This document shows, piece after piece, positions 1-9,108 of a stretch of DNA of 64,000 nucleotides. The notes below the pieces were generated by a model that saw only the letters and a list, made by a program, of their open reading frames with translations, searched no databases and had not been told where the DNA came from. This DNA is from Nocardioides terrae (GTDB lineage: Bacteria > Actinomycetota > Actinomycetes > Propionibacteriales > Nocardioidaceae): NCBI RefSeq assembly GCF_900112345.1, contig NZ_FOLB01000011.1, positions 92,513 to 156,512 of the forward strand, in the 5' to 3' direction. Position numbers and translations under genes: made by a program. How positions within the stretch are numbered: position 1 is the stretch's first letter; each line of letters opens with the position of its first letter.

Positions 1-468
1 CCGCTGGCCTCCGACGCGATCACGGTCTCTCCCTACCTCGGCTTCGGGTCGCTCGACCCGTTCGTGGAGACGGCGCGCCGCTTCGACGCCGGCCTCTTCG
101 TGCTGGGCCTGACCTCCAACAAGGAGGGGCCGGAGGTGCAGTCGGCCACGGTCGACACGGGCGAGAGCGTGGCGGCGCGGATGTTCGACCACCTGCGGGC
201 GCTCAACGACGGCGACTCCCTCGGCTCGTTCGGAGCGGTGGTCGGCGCCACGATCGGCGACGCGACCGAGTCGCTCGACTTCAACGGCCCGATCCTCGCG
301 CCCGGCTTCGGCGAGCAGGGCGGTACGCCGGCCGACATCCGCCGCCTCTTCGGCGACCTCACCGTCCTGCCGTCGTCCTCGCGCGGCCTCCTGCGCGCCG
401 GTCCCTCGGTCGAGGCGCTCGCCGAGGCGGCGCAGCGGACCAACCGGGAGCTGCTCAGCGGCGGATGA
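1..468 (+). CDS. pyrF: orotidine 5'-phosphate decarboxylase, C-terminal part (cut by window start)
   Basis: This is the 3' part of a gene that decarboxylates OMP to UMP, the last step of pyrimidine synthesis. The frame is open from base 1 with no internal start needed; the first residues read DAITVSPYLGFGSLDPF after four residues, which is the phosphate-side barrel segment of the type 2 (mycobacterial) OMP decarboxylases, and a TSNKEG loop follows. The catalytic Asp-Lys-Asp region lies upstream of the window. About 155 residues remain of an expected 270-280. The stop overlaps the end of the convergent sulfotransferase-like gene by 14 bp. pyrF just ahead of mihF-gmk is common actinobacterial gene order. 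Confidence 0.9.
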   Translation, partial: PLASDAITVSPYLGFGSLDPFVETARRFDAGLFVLGLTSNKEGPEVQSATVDTGESVAARMFDHLRALNDGDSLGSFGAVVGATIGDATESLDFNGPILAPGFGEQGGTPADIRRLFGDLTVLPSSSRGLLRAGPSVEALAEAAQRTNRELLSGG

Positions 469-1582
469 GCCGTTCCCACCACCGCCGGCGCGGCTCGGCG
501 CCATCTCTCGTCGGGCCCGTCGCGCGCTTCGGGCGCTTCGTACGCTCCTGCCGGCGCAGATCGCACAGATCCGCGACGGCGGCGACGGCCACCGCAGCGA
601 CCTCGGCCTGCGACGGCTCGTCCGTTCCGGTCGGCAGGTCGGGGGAGGCCTCGAGGTCACCGCGCCGGCCGATCACTCCCACGCCCAGCTCGTCGAGCTC
701 GGCGAGCTGGCGCTGCGACTCCTCCGCGCACCATGCGGCGAAGCCGGCCGGCAGCAGGATCGGGGCGGACGCCTGGCGGGTCAGGGCGCGCCCGGTCAGC
801 CAGGTGCGGACCCCCTCCTCGTAGCCGCCCTCGCCACGGGTGAGCCGGTCACCCAGCGCGACGTTGACGCGGCGCAGCATCTCCGCCTGGGGCAGCGAGA
901 GCGAGGTGTTGCTGCTCCGGGTCGGCGTGCGCATCGCCTCCGGATCCACGTCGAGCACGCTGCAGAACAGCTGGACGAGGCTGCCCTCGGTCCGCGACGA
1001 CGGTGGGCAGGCGATGACGTGCACCTGCTCGGGACCGAGCCGACCGGTCCATCGGCGGACCACGTCGGGCAGGTCCTGACGCGCCAGGAAGATCCGCGCG
1101 GCCGGGGTCCGGTCGCGGACCGCCGCGACGTAGTCGGCGTAGCGGACCGTGCTGCGCTGCTTGACGTCCTGCTGCCACTCCGAGGGCAGGGTGAGGCCCC
1201 AGTGGCGGGCGGTGACGACGACCTCGACGTCGAACCCCTGCGCGCGGATGTCGTCCACGATCCGCCCGGCCACGTCGCCGGGCAGCTCCGCCAGCGACTC
1301 CATCGTGACGAGCCGGACGGCCGCGTCGCCCGCCGTCGCGCGCCGCACCAGATGGCCGACGCCCTGCTCCAGCGCGGCCGCGTCGCCCGCGACGCCGCGG
1401 CGCAGCAGCGGCGTCACCGCCGCGTGGTCGTCCTGGGTCGTGACGGCGAGGGCGACGCCCCGCTCGGCGAGCACGCCCCGCGACCGGATGAGGGTGCGCT
1501 GGAGGTAGGTGGTGCCGCTCTTGCGGGTCCCGACGTGGAGGAGGACCTTGCGTCGCGGGAGGGACGTGCTCGGCGTCGTCAC
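455..1582 (-). CDS. sulfotransferase-like P-loop protein
   Basis: This is a 375-residue protein with the 5'-phosphosulfate-binding loop of PAPS-dependent sulfotransferases near the N-terminus (residues 18-27, GTRKSGTTYL, Lys21 in the catalytic-loop position). The rest resembles the loosely conserved bacterial sulfotransferase-like family, whose acceptors (polysaccharide, lipid or small molecule) are mostly unknown. The C-terminal 40 residues are Arg/Lys/Trp rich and probably disordered. The GTG start is well supported by GAGGAGG eight bases upstream (1591-1597 on the other strand). It sits convergent to pyrF and divergent from the lipoprotein gene, inside an otherwise conserved neighbourhood, so it looks like an accessory insertion. 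Substrate cannot be told from sequence. Confidence 0.75.
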   Translation of the reverse strand: MTTPSTSLPRRKVLLHVGTRKSGTTYLQRTLIRSRGVLAERGVALAVTTQDDHAAVTPLLRRGVAGDAAALEQGVGHLVRRATAGDAAVRLVTMESLAELPGDVAGRIVDDIRAQGFDVEVVVTARHWGLTLPSEWQQDVKQRSTVRYADYVAAVRDRTPAARIFLARQDLPDVVRRWTGRLGPEQVHVIACPPSSRTEGSLVQLFCSVLDVDPEAMRTPTRSSNTSLSLPQAEMLRRVNVALGDRLTRGEGGYEEGVRTWLTGRALTRQASAPILLPAGFAAWCAEESQRQLAELDELGVGVIGRRGDLEASPDLPTGTDEPSQAEVAAVAVAAVADLCDLRRQERTKRPKRATGPTRDGAEPRRRWWERLIRR

Positions 1583-1623
1583 GGGCTGCGCCTCCTCGGG
1601 CTGGCGGATTGCGACCGGCTGCC

Positions 1624-1636
1624 TAACCTACTGGTC
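1624..1636 (+). promoter_or_regulatory. -10 element for a probable leaderless lipoprotein transcript
   Basis: TAACCT at 1624-1629 lies 7 nt before the GTG start at 1637, leaving no room for a Shine-Dalgarno. The opposite strand reads TAGGTT over nearly the same bases, so the divergent sulfotransferase-like gene may use an overlapping promoter. No clear -35 is seen. Confidence 0.45.
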
Positions 1637-2104
1637 GTGCTCCTCACCACCGACGCCGTGTCCCGGGCCCGCAGCGCCGCGTGCGCCGGGCTGGTCAGCC
1701 TGGCACTGCTGGCAGGGTGCGGCGGCGACCCGGGTGACGGCTACTGCGACGCGGTCGAGGGGCACCAGGAGCAGCTGAGCAAGACCCTCGACGCGGGCGG
1801 ACCCCAGGCGCTGCTGAAGGCGCTGCCGACCTTCGAGGACCTGCACGACCGGGTGCCGAGCGACATCGCCGACGACTGGGCGGTGCTGACCAAGGCCCTG
1901 ACGGGCCTGGAGGACGCTCTCGACGCGGCGGGCGTGGACCCGGCGGCGTACGACCCGAAGAAGCCGCCGAGCGGCGTGACCCGGGCCGAGCAGGACCGGA
2001 TCGGGGCCGCCGCGACGGAGGTGGGGAGTGCCCGGACCCGCGCCGCGCTCGCCGCGGTGGACCAGCAGGCGCGCGACGTCTGTCAGGTGCCGCTCACGGT
2101 CTGA
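1637..2104 (+). CDS. small lipoprotein of unknown function
   Basis: This is a predicted 155-residue lipoprotein. After a short Arg-containing n-region there is a hydrophobic stretch ending in the lipobox LAGC (Cys28), so lipid attachment to the outer face of the membrane is expected. The mature part is hydrophilic, largely helical, with two further cysteines (one near the new N-terminus, one near the C-terminus) that could form a disulfide. No family is recognised. The open frame continues far upstream, but the lipobox fixes the start at the GTG at 1637 (another GTG at 1658 also precedes the hydrophobic stretch). The gene points toward mihF and is separated from it by about 100 bp carrying mihF's own promoter. 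Confidence 0.7.
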   Translation: MLLTTDAVSRARSAACAGLVSLALLAGCGGDPGDGYCDAVEGHQEQLSKTLDAGGPQALLKALPTFEDLHDRVPSDIADDWAVLTKALTGLEDALDAAGVDPAAYDPKKPPSGVTRAEQDRIGAAATEVGSARTRAALAAVDQQARDVCQVPLTV

Positions 2105-2126
2105 GCCGCTCGGTCCACGCCCCGCG

Positions 2127-2155
2127 TTGCCGCCTCCCTGGCCTGCGGCTATCTT
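2127..2155 (+). promoter_or_regulatory. sigma70-type promoter of mihF
   Basis: TTGCCG (2127-2132) and TATCTT (2150-2155) are separated by exactly 17 bp. The transcript would start near 2162, giving a leader of about 40 nt that includes AAGGA eight bases before the GTG of mihF. Confidence 0.6.
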
Positions 2156-2201
2156 GACCCGAAGCCCCTCCTTGCTCCCGAGACACTGAAGGACCACGCA
2201 C

Positions 2202-2522
2202 GTGGCTCTGCCTCCACTCACGCCCGAACAGCGTCAGGCCGCCCTCGACAAGGCGGCCGCCTCCCGACGGGAGCGGGCGGAGGTGAAGAACCGGATCAAG
2301 AACTCCGGCGGTTCGGTCCTCGAGGTGATCGAGCAGGGGCAGACCAACGAGGTCATCGGCAAGATGAAGGTCATCGACCTGCTCCAGGCCGTCCCCGGCG
2401 TCGGCAAGATCCGCGCCAAGCAGATGATGGAGCGACTCAGCATCGCCGAGAGCCGCCGCGTCCGCGGCCTGGGCTTCAAGCAGATCGAGGCGTTGGCCGA
2501 GGAGTTCGCCCGGCGTGGATAG
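2202..2522 (+). CDS. mihF: actinobacterial integration host factor
   Basis: This is a nucleoid-associated DNA-binding protein of the actinobacteria-specific mIHF family (about 105 residues, as here), which bends DNA and influences chromosome organisation and phage integration. The hallmark segment [16 protein letters not shown] in the second half is the helix-two-turns-helix DNA-contact region, preceded by a long N-terminal helix. The start is GTG at 2202 with AAGGA upstream. It overlaps the gmk start by 8 bp, giving the standard actinobacterial pair mihF-gmk, and it has its own promoter. Confidence 0.95.
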   Translation: MALPPLTPEQRQAALDKAAASRRERAEVKNRIKNSGGSVLEVIEQGQTNEVIGKMKVIDLLQAVPGVGKIRAKQMMERLSIAESRRVRGLGFKQIEALAEEFARRG

Positions 2523-3198
2523 CGGTTCCCCCGCGACGACGCCTGCGACGACACCGGCGACGGCACCCGCGACGACACCGTCGCGCCTGGTCGTCCTGGC
2601 CGGGCCGACAGCGGTCGGCAAGGGCACCGTCGCAGCCGTCGTACGCGAGACCCACCCCGAGGTCTGGTACTCCGTCTCCGCCACCACCCGGCCGCCGCGG
2701 CCGGGGGAGGAGGACGGCGTCCACTACTGGTTCGTCTCCGACGAGGAGTTCGACCGGATGATCGCCGAGGGCGAGCTGCTCGAGTGGGCCACTGTGCACA
2801 AGGTCGCCCGCTACGGCACGCCCCGCAAGCCGGTCGAGGAGGCGATCGCCGCGGGCCGCCCGGCCCTGCTCGAGATCGACCTCCAGGGCGCGCGCCAGGT
2901 GCGCGAGACGCTGAAGGAGGACGGCCTCGAGGCGCTCTTCGTCTTCCTGGCCCCGCCGTCCTGGGAGGAGCTGGTCCGCCGGCTCGTCGGGCGGGGGACC
3001 GAGACCGAGGAGGAGAGGGCCCGGCGGCTCGACACCGCCCGGGTCGAGCTCGCCGCCGAGCAGGAGTTCGACGTCACCGTCGTCAACCGCGAAGTTCACG
3101 CTGCCGCCGAGCAGTTGGTAGCCTTGATGAGGTCCGGCATCCCGGACCGCCGCCGCCTGCCTCCCGGCAGCCGGCACGATGCATTCCAACGTGAGTGA
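2515..3198 (+). CDS. gmk: guanylate kinase
   Basis: The enzyme phosphorylates GMP to GDP with ATP. The P-loop GPTAVGKG is at residues 30-37, followed by the GMP-binding region ([13 protein letters not shown] and a GVHYWF motif) and the lid. At 227 residues it is slightly long because of a Pro/Thr-rich N-terminus (residues 7-22) built from four copies of a 12-bp tandem repeat. The GTG start overlaps mihF by 8 bp; no better internal start exists before the P-loop strand. rpoZ follows after 3 bp, so gmk, rpoZ and coaBC appear to be one transcript. This is the usual actinobacterial order. Confidence 0.95.
   Translation: MDSGSPATTPATTPATAPATTPSRLVVLAGPTAVGKGTVAAVVRETHPEVWYSVSATTRPPRPGEEDGVHYWFVSDEEFDRMIAEGELLEWATVHKVARYGTPRKPVEEAIAAGRPALLEIDLQGARQVRETLKEDGLEALFVFLAPPSWEELVRRLVGRGTETEEERARRLDTARVELAAEQEFDVTVVNREVHAAAEQLVALMRSGIPDRRRLPPGSRHDAFQRE
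2533..2580 (+). repeat. 4 x 12-bp tandem repeat in the gmk 5' end
   Basis: Four units of the type GCGACGACNCCN run in frame and encode the Ala-Thr-Thr-Pro or Ala-Thr-Ala-Pro tetrapeptides before the guanylate kinase P-loop. Unit number could vary by slippage without breaking the frame. Confidence 0.8.
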
Positions 3199-3201
3199 GG
3201 C

Positions 3202-3540
3202 TTGAGCGTGGCTGCCCCCGAGATCGACGCCCAGGGCGTGACCAACCCCTCCATCGACGACCTGCTGAGCAAGACGGACAGCAAGTACCGCCTGGTGCTC
3301 TACGGAGCCAAGCGGGCCCGCCAGATCAACGCCTACTACTCCCAGCTCGGCGAGGGCCTGCTGGAGTACGTCGGCCCGCTGGTCGAGACGCACGTGCAGG
3401 AGAAGCCGCTCTCGATCGCGCTGCGCGAGATCAACGACGACCTGCTCACCTGCGAGGAGGTCGACCCCGCCGAGCTCGCCGCGGAGGAGGCCGCCCAGCG
3501 TGCCGCCACTGCGACCGACCCGTTCGCGGCTGGCGAGTGA
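3202..3540 (+). CDS. rpoZ: RNA polymerase omega subunit
   Basis: Omega chaperones beta' and stabilises core RNA polymerase. The 112-residue product has the omega fold signature in its first half: [15 protein letters not shown], then [13 protein letters not shown], the beta'-contact helices. The C-terminal tail is Ala/Glu rich and disordered. Start choice is TTG at 3202 or GTG at 3208, differing by two residues; the sequence before them has only a weak GAG-type Shine-Dalgarno. The gene follows gmk by 3 bp and its TGA shares the GTGA overlap with coaBC, so translational coupling is likely. Confidence 0.95.
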   Translation: MSVAAPEIDAQGVTNPSIDDLLSKTDSKYRLVLYGAKRARQINAYYSQLGEGLLEYVGPLVETHVQEKPLSIALREINDDLLTCEEVDPAELAAEEAAQRAATATDPFAAGE

Positions 3541-4793
3541 CGTCTGAAACCACCCACGAGGTCGCTTCCCCGCAGGGGGAGCGACCTCGGGTCGTTCTCG
3601 GGGTCGCCGGTGGGATCGCCGCCTACAAGGCCGCCGAGCTGCTGCGCCGCTTCACCGAGTCCGGCCACGACGTGACGGTCGTGCCCACCGCGTCCGCGCT
3701 CGAGTTCGTCGGTGCGCCCACCTGGGCAGCGCTGTCGGGCAAGCCGATCGCGACCGGCGTCTTCGAGAACATCACCGAGGTCCCGCACGTGCGGATCGGC
3801 CAACAGGCCGACCTCGTGGTCGTGGCGCCCGCGACCGCCAACACGCTGGCCCGCGCCGCCCACGGGCTGGCCGACGACCTGCTCGCCAACGTGCTGCTCA
3901 CCGCCCGCTGCCCGGTCGTGTTCGCCCCGGCGATGCACACCGAGATGTGGGAGCACCCCGCGACCGTCGACAACGTCGCGACGCTGCGCCGTCGGGGCGC
4001 GATCGTGGTCGAGCCGGCCGAGGGCCGGCTGACCGGCAAGGACACCGGCAAGGGCCGCCTGCCCGACCCCGACGAGATCTTCGGGCTGTGCGTCGACGTG
4101 CTCGCCCGCGGGACGACCGCCCCGGACCTCGGCGGCCGTCGGGTCGTGGTGAGCGCCGGCGGCACGCGCGAATACCTCGACCCGGTCCGCTTCCTCGGCA
4201 ACCGCTCCAGCGGCCTGCAGGGCTACGCACTCGCCAGGGCCGCGGCCGCTCGCGGCGCCGAGGTGGTGCTGGTCGCGGCCAACGTCGCGCTGCCCGACCC
4301 GGCCGGCGTCAAGGTCGTCCACGTCGAGACCACCGCCCAGCTGCGCGACGAGGTCGTCACGGCCGCCGGCGGCGCCGACGCGGTCGTGATGGCAGCCGCC
4401 CCGGCCGACTTCCGCCCGACCAGCGTCAGCGACGCCAAGATCAAGAAGGCCGACGACGGCTCGGTGCCCACGATCGAGCTCGCGCAGAACCCTGACGTCC
4501 TCCACGAGATCAGCCACCACCGGTCGAGGCCGGACAGCGTGATCGTGGGATTCGCCGCCGAGACCGGAGACGCGACCGGCTCGGTGCTCGAGCTGGCGAA
4601 GGCCAAGCTCGCCCGCAAGGGCTGCGACCTCCTCGTCGTCAACGACGTGAGTGGGGGAGCGGTCTTCGGCAGTCCGGACAACGAGGCGGTCATCCTCGCC
4701 GCCGACGGAGCCGCGATCGACGTACCCTCAGGCTCGAAGGGCGCGCTGGCCCACGTCATCTGGGACCACGTCGTTGCTCGGCTGCCCACCTGA
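3537..4793 (+). CDS. coaBC: bifunctional phosphopantothenoylcysteine decarboxylase / phosphopantothenate-cysteine ligase
   Basis: This enzyme carries out two successive steps of coenzyme A synthesis. The N-terminal flavoprotein CoaC half shows [15 protein letters not shown] near residue 22, the catalytic His in EVPHVRI, and PAMHTEMW, the actinobacterial form of the PAMN substrate loop. The CoaB half shows [19 protein letters not shown] and the lysine-bearing SDAKIKK motif. The start is GTG at 3537 in a 4-bp GTGA overlap with rpoZ; the same frame runs open further upstream but lies inside rpoZ. The length of 418 residues is normal for the family. metK follows after 91 bp with its own regulatory region. 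Confidence 0.95.
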   Translation: MTSETTHEVASPQGERPRVVLGVAGGIAAYKAAELLRRFTESGHDVTVVPTASALEFVGAPTWAALSGKPIATGVFENITEVPHVRIGQQADLVVVAPATANTLARAAHGLADDLLANVLLTARCPVVFAPAMHTEMWEHPATVDNVATLRRRGAIVVEPAEGRLTGKDTGKGRLPDPDEIFGLCVDVLARGTTAPDLGGRRVVVSAGGTREYLDPVRFLGNRSSGLQGYALARAAAARGAEVVLVAANVALPDPAGVKVVHVETTAQLRDEVVTAAGGADAVVMAAAPADFRPTSVSDAKIKKADDGSVPTIELAQNPDVLHEISHHRSRPDSVIVGFAAETGDATGSVLELAKAKLARKGCDLLVVNDVSGGAVFGSPDNEAVILAADGAAIDVPSGSKGALAHVIWDHVVARLPT

Positions 4794-4807
4794 TCATGTG
4801 ACAATGA

Positions 4808-4835
4808 GACGTTCGTCCGAAGTGTGGACGACGTC
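4808..4835. promoter_or_regulatory. imperfect dyad upstream of metK
   Basis: GACGTTCGTCC (4808-4818) and GGACGACGTC (4826-4835) pair as a 10-bp stem with one bulged T and a 7-nt loop. TACCTT (4838-4843), the best candidate -10 for metK, follows directly. The dyad therefore covers the -35 region, as an operator would, rather than lying in the mRNA. No U-tract follows, so it is not an obvious coaBC terminator. Confidence 0.35.
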
Positions 4836-4884
4836 GTTACCTTAGGGCCCACCAGTCCGCCACCAAGAACGGGAGAATCGAGAA

Positions 4885-6084
<1,200 letters not shown>

Positions 6085-6095
6085 GCTGACGTCGT

Positions 6096-6127
6096 CGAGG
6101 GCCGGGTGGACGACCGCCCGGCCCTCG
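6096..6127 (+). terminator. hairpin terminator after metK
   Basis: CGAGGGCCGGG (6096-6106) and CCCGGCCCTCG (6117-6127) form a perfect 11-bp GC stem with a 10-nt loop, 12 bases after the metK stop. There is no U-tract, as is common for actinobacterial terminators. Confidence 0.65.
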
Positions 6128-6176
6128 TCGTCTGTCGCGAGGTGACACGCGCCGACCGCTTCTACGAGGACCAGCG

Positions 6177-9026
6177 ATGACTTTGAACCGGATCCCGACC
6201 CGCACGAGGGCATGGGCCGCCGCGGTGGCTGTCGTCCTGGTGGCAGGCACGGGCACGTCGGCGGTCGCCGCTCCGCCTCACGCTGCGCCGCCGAGCCCCA
6301 CGGCCACCGGCACGGACCGGCTGCACCACGACGCGACGTCGTCGCTGGCGACCCGGAGCGACCACGGCCGGCTCCGGTTCGCCGGCGTGCACGGCCACGG
6401 CCGCATCGACAACCCCGAGGTCGGTTCCGGGACCGGTGTCCGAGCCGCGGCCCGCGCCCACCTGAAGCGTTACGGCGCCGCCTTCGGCGCCGATCGCGCG
6501 GGGACGACGCTTGCCCTCAGCGGCACCACCCGCGCGGTCAGCGGCCAGGACGTGGTCCGCTTCGAGCAGCGGGTCGACGACGTGCCCGTCCTCGGCGCCG
6601 ACGTGGTCGTCTCGCTCACCGGTGGACGAGACCTCGCCTCGATGAGCGCAGGCCTGAGCTCCGCGGAGCAGGTCGCCGACCCGCAGGTGCCCGAGGCCGA
6701 CGCCGCGGACGCGGCACGGGTCGTGGCAGCTCGGGCGATCGGCGGCAAGAAGGCTTCCACCACGGGGCTGGAGGTCGCCGGCCAGGGTCGCGCGCTCTTC
6801 GACCCCGCCGTCTTCGGCGAGCCGGCGCCCGACGGCGCAAGATCCGGCTGGCGCTTCGAGGTCACCGGCCCGGCCGGCGTACGGCGGTTGGTCCTGGTCG
6901 ATGACCAGACCGGCGCGCCGCTGCTGAACATCGACGAGAACCAGCAGCTCGACCGGGTCGTGTGCGACAACGGGAACGTGCGGCAGCCGGGCGACGTGCT
7001 GTGCCGCTCAAGCTCGAAGTTCAAGAGGACCGAGACGGGTCCGGCGAGCGCGATCCCCGACGTCAACGACGCCTTCACCAACGCCAAGCCGGTCTCGGAC
7101 CTCTACGCCACGATCGGCGGCCTCGACCTGACCGGCCTGCTCGGGCTGCCGGACACCGCCGGGAGGAAGCACCTGGCCGCGACCGTGCGTTGGTGCTACA
7201 CCACCGACGGCTGCCCCTATGAGAACGCCTTCTGGGACGGGCAGCAGATGTTCTACGGCGAGGGGTTCGCCGGTGCCGACGACGTCGTCGGCCACGAGAT
7301 GACCCACGGCGTGATCGATCACTTCTCCCAGCTCTTCTACTGGGGTCAGTCCGGTGCGATCAACGAGTCGCTGGCCGACACGATGGGCGAGATCATCGAC
7401 CACGTGCACCCGTCGCCCGGTGACTCCGCCACTGACTGGCGGATCGGCGAGGACCTGCCCATCGGTGCGCTGCGCAGCATGTCGGACCCGACGCTCTTCG
7501 ACCAGCCCGACAGCATGGTGAGCCCCCTCTACACCTCCGACGTCGACACGGGCTACGCCGACAACGGTGGCGTCCACACTGACAGCGGCGTCGGCAACAA
7601 GACCGCCTACCTGATCTCGCAGGGCGGCACCTTCAACGGGCAGACGATCACCGGGATCGACGCGGTGGACCCGACGCTGACGAAGACGGCGACGCTCTAC
7701 CTCGACGTCATCGAGAAGCTCACCTCCGGCAGCGACTACGCAGACCTGGCAACCCGGCTCGATCAGAGCTGCCAGGACTTTCTCACCGCGGGAACCGCCG
7801 GCTTCACTCTCGCCGACTGCACCAGCGTCCACGCGGCCACGTTGGCGACGGAGCTGCGCGTTACTCCGCCTGCAGCTGAGCAGCCGGTCGATGCGGCGCA
7901 GACGTGCCCCGCCGGCACCGAAACCGCAGTCTTGTTCGACAGCGAGGCCGGTAACCCTGCGTCCTCGTTCACCGCGGGAAGTGGCTGGACGCGCGGCGGA
8001 TCTCCCATCTGGGGCATTAACGCCACCTCCGGCACGCAGGCCTGGTCGAACACGACCGCCTTTGATTTTTCTGACACGACGCCGTCAGCCTCCTCCCTCA
8101 CGCTCGCGCAGCCGGTCACGTTGCCCGCCGGGCAAGAGTCCTACCTGTGGTTCCAGGGTTGGTATGTGCTCGACTACGACGCCGACGGGTTCTATGACGG
8201 CGGCACGGTTGAGGTCGACCGGACGGACGACGCACTTCCGTTCGCCGATGCCTCCGGTCAACCGTGGGTCAACGGTCCGACAGCGACCCTCTCCGACAGC
8301 TACGGCAATCCGGTCGGCGGACGCTTCAGCTTCAGCGGAGACAGCCACGGATGGGTCGCGAGCCGAGTGGATCTCAGCGACCTGGGCGGGCACCCGATCC
8401 GGCCACGGTTCACACTCGGCCTCGACAGCAGCTACACCTACGTGGGCTGGTTCCTCGACGACATCCGGATCTACAGCTGCGTCACCTCCGTGGTGAACAG
8501 GACCCCTCCCTCGATCAGCGGCTCGGCGGGCTTTGGCGGCACGCTGACGGCGTCGACCGGCACTTGGCTGCCGAGGGTCGACTCCTACGCGTTCCAGTGG
8601 CTCCGCGACGGCTCTCCGGTCCCGGGCGCCACCCGGACGACCTACGGCCTCGGGGTCGCCGACGTCGGACGGCGGATCAGCCTGCGGGTCACCGCGCACG
8701 CGAGCAGCCTCGGTAACGGGGTCGCCGACAGCGCGCCCACCGCCCCGATCGCGCCCGGCACTATCGCGGCGGCGCGCCCCCGGGTGCGCGGCAAGGCGAA
8801 GGTGAAGAAGGTGCTGCATGCGGCCGCGGGCGCCTGGTCGCCGGCCGGCGTGACGCTGTCCTACCAGTGGCTGCGCAACGGCAGGACGATCAAGCGGGCC
8901 ACCAAGGCGTCGTACAGGCTGACCCGGAAGGACCGCCACAAGCGCATCTCCGTGCGCGTCACCGGCAGCAAGGTCGGCTACCAGAGCGTCGCCGTGACCT
9001 CCGGCCGGACCAGGAAGGTCAAGTAG
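6177..9026 (+). CDS. secreted M4 (thermolysin-like) metalloprotease with C-terminal repeat domains
   Basis: This is a 949-residue exported zinc peptidase. Residues 1-32 are a signal peptide (Arg-containing n-region, hydrophobic core, AVAA cleavage region). A propeptide follows to about residue 250. The catalytic domain has HEMTH (His373, Glu374, His377) and, exactly 19 residues later, the third zinc ligand Glu397 in ESLAD, as in M4 enzymes; GGVHTDSGVGN is the second conserved His region. Residues about 565-765 resemble the beta-sandwich (MAM/immune-inhibitor-type) domains of secreted proteases. The C-terminus holds two about 85-residue repeats with a YQWLRDG..IPGAT core, also found in the GH6-like protein at 26461. 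The start ATG has GAGGA seven bases upstream. It is an accessory insertion between metK and priA. Confidence 0.9.
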   Translation: MTLNRIPTRTRAWAAAVAVVLVAGTGTSAVAAPPHAAPPSPTATGTDRLHHDATSSLATRSDHGRLRFAGVHGHGRIDNPEVGSGTGVRAAARAHLKRYGAAFGADRAGTTLALSGTTRAVSGQDVVRFEQRVDDVPVLGADVVVSLTGGRDLASMSAGLSSAEQVADPQVPEADAADAARVVAARAIGGKKASTTGLEVAGQGRALFDPAVFGEPAPDGARSGWRFEVTGPAGVRRLVLVDDQTGAPLLNIDENQQLDRVVCDNGNVRQPGDVLCRSSSKFKRTETGPASAIPDVNDAFTNAKPVSDLYATIGGLDLTGLLGLPDTAGRKHLAATVRWCYTTDGCPYENAFWDGQQMFYGEGFAGADDVVGHEMTHGVIDHFSQLFYWGQSGAINESLADTMGEIIDHVHPSPGDSATDWRIGEDLPIGALRSMSDPTLFDQPDSMVSPLYTSDVDTGYADNGGVHTDSGVGNKTAYLISQGGTFNGQTITGIDAVDPTLTKTATLYLDVIEKLTSGSDYADLATRLDQSCQDFLTAGTAGFTLADCTSVHAATLATELRVTPPAAEQPVDAAQTCPAGTETAVLFDSEAGNPASSFTAGSGWTRGGSPIWGINATSGTQAWSNTTAFDFSDTTPSASSLTLAQPVTLPAGQESYLWFQGWYVLDYDADGFYDGGTVEVDRTDDALPFADASGQPWVNGPTATLSDSYGNPVGGRFSFSGDSHGWVASRVDLSDLGGHPIRPRFTLGLDSSYTYVGWFLDDIRIYSCVTSVVNRTPPSISGSAGFGGTLTASTGTWLPRVDSYAFQWLRDGSPVPGATRTTYGLGVADVGRRISLRVTAHASSLGNGVADSAPTAPIAPGTIAAARPRVRGKAKVKKVLHAAAGAWSPAGVTLSYQWLRNGRTIKRATKASYRLTRKDRHKRISVRVTGSKVGYQSVAVTSGRTRKVK

Positions 9027-9108
9027 CGCCCGTCTCGGCACCGAGGCCGTCGACCGGTTGTGGACGGCGACCCCCGGGTGTCGGTGGCGCGCTGATAGAA
9101 ACGGCGGC

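Noticed and set aside
4794..4884. SAM riboswitch ahead of metK
   Set aside because: Only about 90 bp, one imperfect hairpin, and none of the conserved SAM-I, SAM-II or SAM-IV core sequences.
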